From Chryseobacterium gleum (GTDB taxonomy: Bacteria > Bacteroidota > Bacteroidia > Flavobacteriales_D > Crocinitomicaceae): a DNA stretch of 9,467 bases. The first letter of the stretch is position 1. The number at the start of each line of letters is the position of its first letter. Both the position numbers and the translations under genes were made by a program. The stretch spans positions 1 to 9,467 of the forward strand of contig CAMCQW010000059.1 of NCBI GenBank assembly GCA_945877045.1, read 5' to 3'. A model generated the notes under the pieces. The model did no database searches. It was not told where the DNA came from and worked only from the letters and a program-made list of their open reading frames with translations. Shown here in pieces: positions 6,459 to 9,467 of the stretch.

Positions 6459-6668
6459 ATGAAAAAATTACTATTAGTATTGACATTAAGCACATTTGTA
6501 GCTCCAATGGCAATTAATACCTATGCAGCAGCAAATGGTATTAAGGTTGAATTAAATGATGATGACAAGAAAAAGAAGCGTAAGAAAAAGAAATCTTGTT
6601 GTGCATCTGAAACAAAATCTTGTGGGGCAGGCGAACAAAAAGCTTGTTGTTCTAAGAAAGCGAATTAA
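6459..6668 (+). CDS. Small secreted lysine- and cysteine-rich protein, function unknown
   Basis: I do not recognise a characterised family. The 69-residue product has a clear signal peptide: MKK, a hydrophobic stretch at residues 4-19, and a likely cut after A23 (TYA). The mature part of about 46 residues begins with a short neutral segment, then three aspartates (34-36), a block of eight lysines and one arginine (37-45), and five cysteines arranged C47-C48, C55, C63-C64 and surrounded by further lysines. The symmetric CC/C/CC spacing and lack of aromatic residues in the cysteine part suggest metal binding or a disulfide-linked outer protein, but that is inference. An in-frame ATG at 6432 would overlap the psd stop and place nine residues before MKK; I prefer 6459 because it gives a standard signal peptide. 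It is the last gene before the terminator. Confidence 0.75.
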   Translation: MKKLLLVLTLSTFVAPMAINTYAAANGIKVELNDDDKKKKRKKKKSCCASETKSCGAGEQKACCSKKAN

Positions 6669-6689
6669 TTAAAATTAAGATTTAGATTT

Positions 6690-6720
6690 AAAAAAACCAC
6701 CTTAACGGTGGTTTTTTTTT
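6690..6720. terminator. Bidirectional intrinsic terminator
   Basis: The stem is CCACC (6697-6701) paired with GGTGG (6707-6711) around a five-base TTAAC loop. It is flanked by seven A residues on the left and nine T residues on the right, which extend the pairing. The T-run (plus strand) and A-run (minus strand) make it usable in both directions. It ends the psd cluster and also the acyl-CoA synthetase gene, whose stop codon is one base from the tract. Confidence 0.92.
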
Positions 6721-6721
6721 G

Positions 6722-8488
6722 TTAATTCAAATACATAGTTGAATATTCAGCTTGATAATTCTCCATTATCTTCTTCCTCTTAAGCTTCAGGGTTGGTGTT
6801 AATTCATTCGCTGCAATAGAAAATTCCTTTTCTAACAAAGCAAACTTTTTAATCTGTTCCCAATTACCATATTCCTTATTATATGTATTTATTTCCTCTC
6901 CAATTCGATCATTAACTAATTTTGATTTTGCGATATCCGCATTTGAAAGTCCACTAAAATCTTGATCATTGTCTTCTCCCCATTCTCGAATAAATGGGAA
7001 ATTCGGGACAATAAAAGCAGAAGGGAATTTTTCTCCTTCTCCCACCACCATTATTTGTTCAATAAAACGAGACTCTTTAAATTTATTTTCCATGGCTTGA
7101 GGCACGATGTACTTTCCACCAGAGGTCTTAAATATTTCTTTTTTACGATCTGTAATTTTCAAGAACTTATCTTCCTGAAACGTTCCGATATCACCGGTGT
7201 GAAACCAGCCATCCGCATCAAAAACTTCATTCGTAGCTTCCTCATTTTCAAAATATCCCATCATCACATTTGGGCCTTTTACCAAAATCTCTCCATCCTC
7301 AGCAATTTTGACTTCGACTTTCTCAATTAATTGTCCAACACATCCAATCCGAACACCTTTGACGAAACAATTCACCGATACAACAGGTGAAGTTTCCGAC
7401 AAGCCATACCCTTCAAGAATAGGGATATCGGCAGCAAAGAAAATACGTGCTAATCTAGGTTGTAAGGCAGCACTTCCGGAAGCAATCGCCCTCACATTTC
7501 CCCCTAAAGCTTCCTGCCATTTTTTAAAAATTAATTTCCGTGCAATACTTAATTTAAAGTGGTACCAAGAACTTTTACCCATAAAATCGTACTCTTCTGC
7601 CAAGGAAACGGCCCAAAAGAATAATTTTCGTTTTACACCAGAAAGATCCTCTCCTTTCGCCATAATCTTATCGAAAACTTTTTCTATTAAACGTGGAACA
7701 GCTGAAAAGACCTCAGGCTTGACTTCTCGGATATTTTCACCAATGGTTTCCATGGATTCTGCAAAATAAATAGAGCAGCCTAAATACATATACAAGTAAT
7801 GTAACATGCGTTCATAAACATGGCAAACAGGTAAAAAAGATAGTACTTTCGAACCTTGAGATGCAGGGATAGGAGCAATACACGCTTCCACATTTGACAA
7901 TAAGTTTATATGTGAAAGCATTACCCCTTTGGGATTCCCAGTAGTACCAGAAGTATAAATGATTGTCACCATATCTTCAGGGGCCACTTCAGCCATACGC
8001 TTAATAACCTCACTTTCGTCGACTTTTGCTGCCTCTTTATGAATCGCTTTCCAATTAGTGGCTCCCTCCACTTCATCAAAAGTAAAAACTGAGCTTAGCG
8101 AAGGTGTATTAGACCGTATTTTTTCGACTTTATCAAACAATTCTTTATTTGAAACCACGAATAATTTCACAGAAGCATTATTGATAATAAATGAATAATC
8201 AGATTCGGAACTGGTTGGATAAAGCGGTACAAGAATTGCCCCTATTTGTTGAACGGCAATGTCAAAGATATTCCATTCTACCCTATTATTCGCCGATACG
8301 GATACTCTATCTCCTTTTTGTACATTGAGCGAAATAAGCCCCCTAGAAACAAGCATCACCTCATCGAGAAATTGTTGTGTTGAAGTACCAATCCAATCGC
8401 CTGATACTTTGGTAACAAACATTGTAGCATTCGGATAATTTTTTACTTGGTGATAGGGAACATCAAAAAGTCTTTTAGCGTAGAACAT
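6722..8488 (-). CDS. Long-chain acyl-CoA synthetase (AMP-forming)
   Basis: This 588-residue member of the adenylate-forming superfamily should activate a fatty acid with ATP through acyl-AMP and transfer it to coenzyme A at the inner face of the membrane. The phosphate-binding loop YTSGTTGNPKGV is at residues 178-189, followed by LSH at 191-193. The adenine-binding block EGYGLSETSP is at 359-368, the GWFHTGD motif at 427-433 (D433 contacts the ribose) and the hinge region ITDRKKEIFKTSGGKYI at 445-461. The C-terminal LTPTLKLKRK at 563-572 contains the likely catalytic lysine. Length and motif spacing match the long-chain (FAA1/FadD15-like) group more than acetyl-CoA synthetases; chain length is not provable. 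No membrane segment or signal peptide is seen. It lies 34 bases downstream of the transporter gene on the same strand, so the two may share a transcript. Confidence 0.92.
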   Translation of the reverse strand: MFYAKRLFDVPYHQVKNYPNATMFVTKVSGDWIGTSTQQFLDEVMLVSRGLISLNVQKGDRVSVSANNRVEWNIFDIAVQQIGAILVPLYPTSSESDYSFIINNASVKLFVVSNKELFDKVEKIRSNTPSLSSVFTFDEVEGATNWKAIHKEAAKVDESEVIKRMAEVAPEDMVTIIYTSGTTGNPKGVMLSHINLLSNVEACIAPIPASQGSKVLSFLPVCHVYERMLHYLYMYLGCSIYFAESMETIGENIREVKPEVFSAVPRLIEKVFDKIMAKGEDLSGVKRKLFFWAVSLAEEYDFMGKSSWYHFKLSIARKLIFKKWQEALGGNVRAIASGSAALQPRLARIFFAADIPILEGYGLSETSPVVSVNCFVKGVRIGCVGQLIEKVEVKIAEDGEILVKGPNVMMGYFENEEATNEVFDADGWFHTGDIGTFQEDKFLKITDRKKEIFKTSGGKYIVPQAMENKFKESRFIEQIMVVGEGEKFPSAFIVPNFPFIREWGEDNDQDFSGLSNADIAKSKLVNDRIGEEINTYNKEYGNWEQIKKFALLEKEFSIAANELTPTLKLKRKKIMENYQAEYSTMYLN

Positions 8489-8490
8489 AG

Positions 8491-8506
8491 GCTTAATTTA
8501 TTAAGC
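8491..8506. repeat. Perfect 6-bp inverted repeat ahead of the acyl-CoA synthetase start
   Basis: GCTTAA (8491-8496) and TTAAGC (8501-8506) are perfect complements around a TTTA loop in the 34-base gap between the two minus-strand genes. In the message the hairpin would end two bases before the AUG. The stem is AT-rich and weak, and no U-run follows. It could be a small regulatory hairpin, an operator half-site pair, or chance. Confidence 0.4.
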
Positions 8507-8522
8507 GAATATAACCAAAAGA

Positions 8523-9467
8523 TTATAAAAAGAATAGTCCAAAAAAGGAAATAAGAATAATACCTATAATATTTAACACTAAACCAGCCCTTGCCATCTG
8601 TCCCATAGATACAAAACCAGAAGAAAAAACAATAGCGTTAGGCGGAGTTCCCATAGGAAGCATAAAGGCACAACTTGCCGCTAAGGTGAGGGGAATACAT
8701 AATTGCAGGATATCAAAACCTGCAAATTTTGCGAAGGCCGCAACAATTGGAACACAAATAACAACCAAGGCTAGGTTAGATAATAATTCTGATGCAAAAA
8801 TAGTAATAGCGACCATTGCAACAATAATGACAAAGATCGATTCATTATTAAACGATGCGAGCACATCCGTTAATAAGGCAACTATACCATTCACTTCTAA
8901 CATTTTAGCAAGCGCCAATCCACCGCCAAAAAGTAATAAAATTCCCCAAGGCAATTTTTCAGTATCCGACCAATTCAAAAGTGGCTTTTTCGTTTTATTG
9001 GCAGGAATGATAAACAGTAAGACAGCGCCTAATATGGCCACATTTTCATCGTCGTATTTTACTGGTGTAAGATCATTGATTAAGTCCTTAAATATCCATA
9101 AAAAAACCACCCCACCAAATACTAAAACCACCCTAATTTGTTCCGTGGACCAAGGTTTTTTTACAATTTTAAAATCATGTAAATCCAGTCGTTCTTTACC
9201 AAGCGAAAAATAAAAATAAACGTAAGTAATGAAAAGCATAAGCAAACTAATAGGCAAAGCAATTTTCATCCATTCAAAAAACCCAATAGTAATACCATAA
9301 TTTTGTTCTAAAATGGCTGCCATTTGTGTATTGGTTGGTGTACCGACAAGTGTGGCCATTCCACCAATACTCGATGCATAAGCAATCGATAGGACTAAAT
9401 AAAGACTAAATTTTGATTTTTGATGTGCTACAGGAAGAGCGTGAATTATAGCCATTGCCATGGGAAG
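8523..9467 (-). CDS. DASS/SLC13 family anion (dicarboxylate or sulfate) transporter, 5' end missing
   Basis: The visible part is the C-terminal 314 residues of a membrane transporter of the divalent anion:sodium symporter family; the frame is open to the right edge, so roughly the first third is missing compared with usual family lengths of about 450-500. Counting from the methionine codon at 9461, the two pseudo-symmetric glycine-proline turns are GTPTN (40-44) and GTPPN (271-275). The conserved PWGILLLFGGGLALA segment is at 171-185. The second substrate- and sodium-binding loop is ELLSN at 225-229. Many hydrophobic helices separate them. Such proteins usually bring dicarboxylates, citrate or sulfate into the cell with sodium; the substrate is not readable here. 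It is the upstream partner of the acyl-CoA synthetase gene. The methionine at 9461 is internal, since LP codons precede it without a stop. Confidence 0.9.
   Translation of the reverse strand, partial: LPMAMAIIHALPVAHQKSKFSLYLVLSIAYASSIGGMATLVGTPTNTQMAAILEQNYGITIGFFEWMKIALPISLLMLFITYVYFYFSLGKERLDLHDFKIVKKPWSTEQIRVVLVFGGVVFLWIFKDLINDLTPVKYDDENVAILGAVLLFIIPANKTKKPLLNWSDTEKLPWGILLLFGGGLALAKMLEVNGIVALLTDVLASFNNESIFVIIVAMVAITIFASELLSNLALVVICVPIVAAFAKFAGFDILQLCIPLTLAASCAFMLPMGTPPNAIVFSSGFVSMGQMARAGLVLNIIGIILISFFGLFFL

Noticed and set aside
7308..7769. A 153-codon plus-strand open frame opposite the acyl-CoA synthetase
   Set aside because: It is antisense to the adenylation motifs of a clearly real gene; its product has no domain and no plausible start context.
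8491..8506. The inverted repeat as a terminator of the transporter gene
   Set aside because: The stem is AT-rich and is not followed by a U-run on the minus strand.
8686..9213. A 175-codon plus-strand open frame opposite the transporter
   Set aside because: It is the serine-, threonine- and lysine-rich reverse reading expected opposite hydrophobic membrane helices, with no motif of its own.

Overview
The window looks like core chromosome from a low-GC member of the Bacteroidota, most likely close to the Flavobacteriales. The evidence is the AT-rich sequence, the characteristic gene order (NUDIX / pyrE / SRPBCC / birA / rsfS / ftsH / DUF2007 / cdsA / psd), an FtsH with a glycine run after its second membrane helix, start codons without any Shine-Dalgarno-like sequence, and several exact matches to the Bacteroidota promoter -7 box TAnnTTTG placed just ahead of start codons. 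I see no phage, transposon, tRNA, rRNA or CRISPR sequence. No stretch longer than about 80 bases is free of genes.

Layout. Left edge (1-450, minus): a NUDIX hydrolase gene whose 3' end is cut off. Its start codon overlaps that of pyrE (449-1099, plus) inside a single CATG. pyrE is followed, through an ATGA overlap, by a small SRPBCC-fold protein. birA (biotin-protein ligase, minus) converges on that gene, overlapping it by 17 bases, and is transcribed away from rsfS across a 76-base gap. From rsfS (2292) a tight plus-strand cluster runs through ftsH, a 67-residue DUF2007 protein, cdsA and psd, with gaps or overlaps of -8 to +48 bases. It ends with a small secreted lysine- and cysteine-rich protein and a bidirectional terminator at 6690-6720. 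On the other side of the terminator, on the minus strand, are a long-chain acyl-CoA synthetase and, upstream of it, a DASS/SLC13 transporter whose 5' end lies beyond the right edge.

How the genes fit together. The central cluster combines ribosome control (RsfS), membrane protein quality control (FtsH) and phospholipid synthesis (CdsA makes CDP-diacylglycerol; Psd makes phosphatidylethanolamine). The intervening step, phosphatidylserine synthase, is not in the window. BirA supplies biotinylated acetyl-CoA carboxylase for fatty acid synthesis, and the acyl-CoA synthetase activates free fatty acids, so lipid metabolism recurs through the window. PyrE makes UMP precursor, and CTP derived from it is a CdsA substrate.

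I found no clear new multi-gene system. The points most worth a second look are the shared CATG start of the NUDIX gene and pyrE, where promoter boxes predict near-leaderless transcripts, and the small secreted CC/C/CC lysine-rich protein at the end of the lipid cluster.
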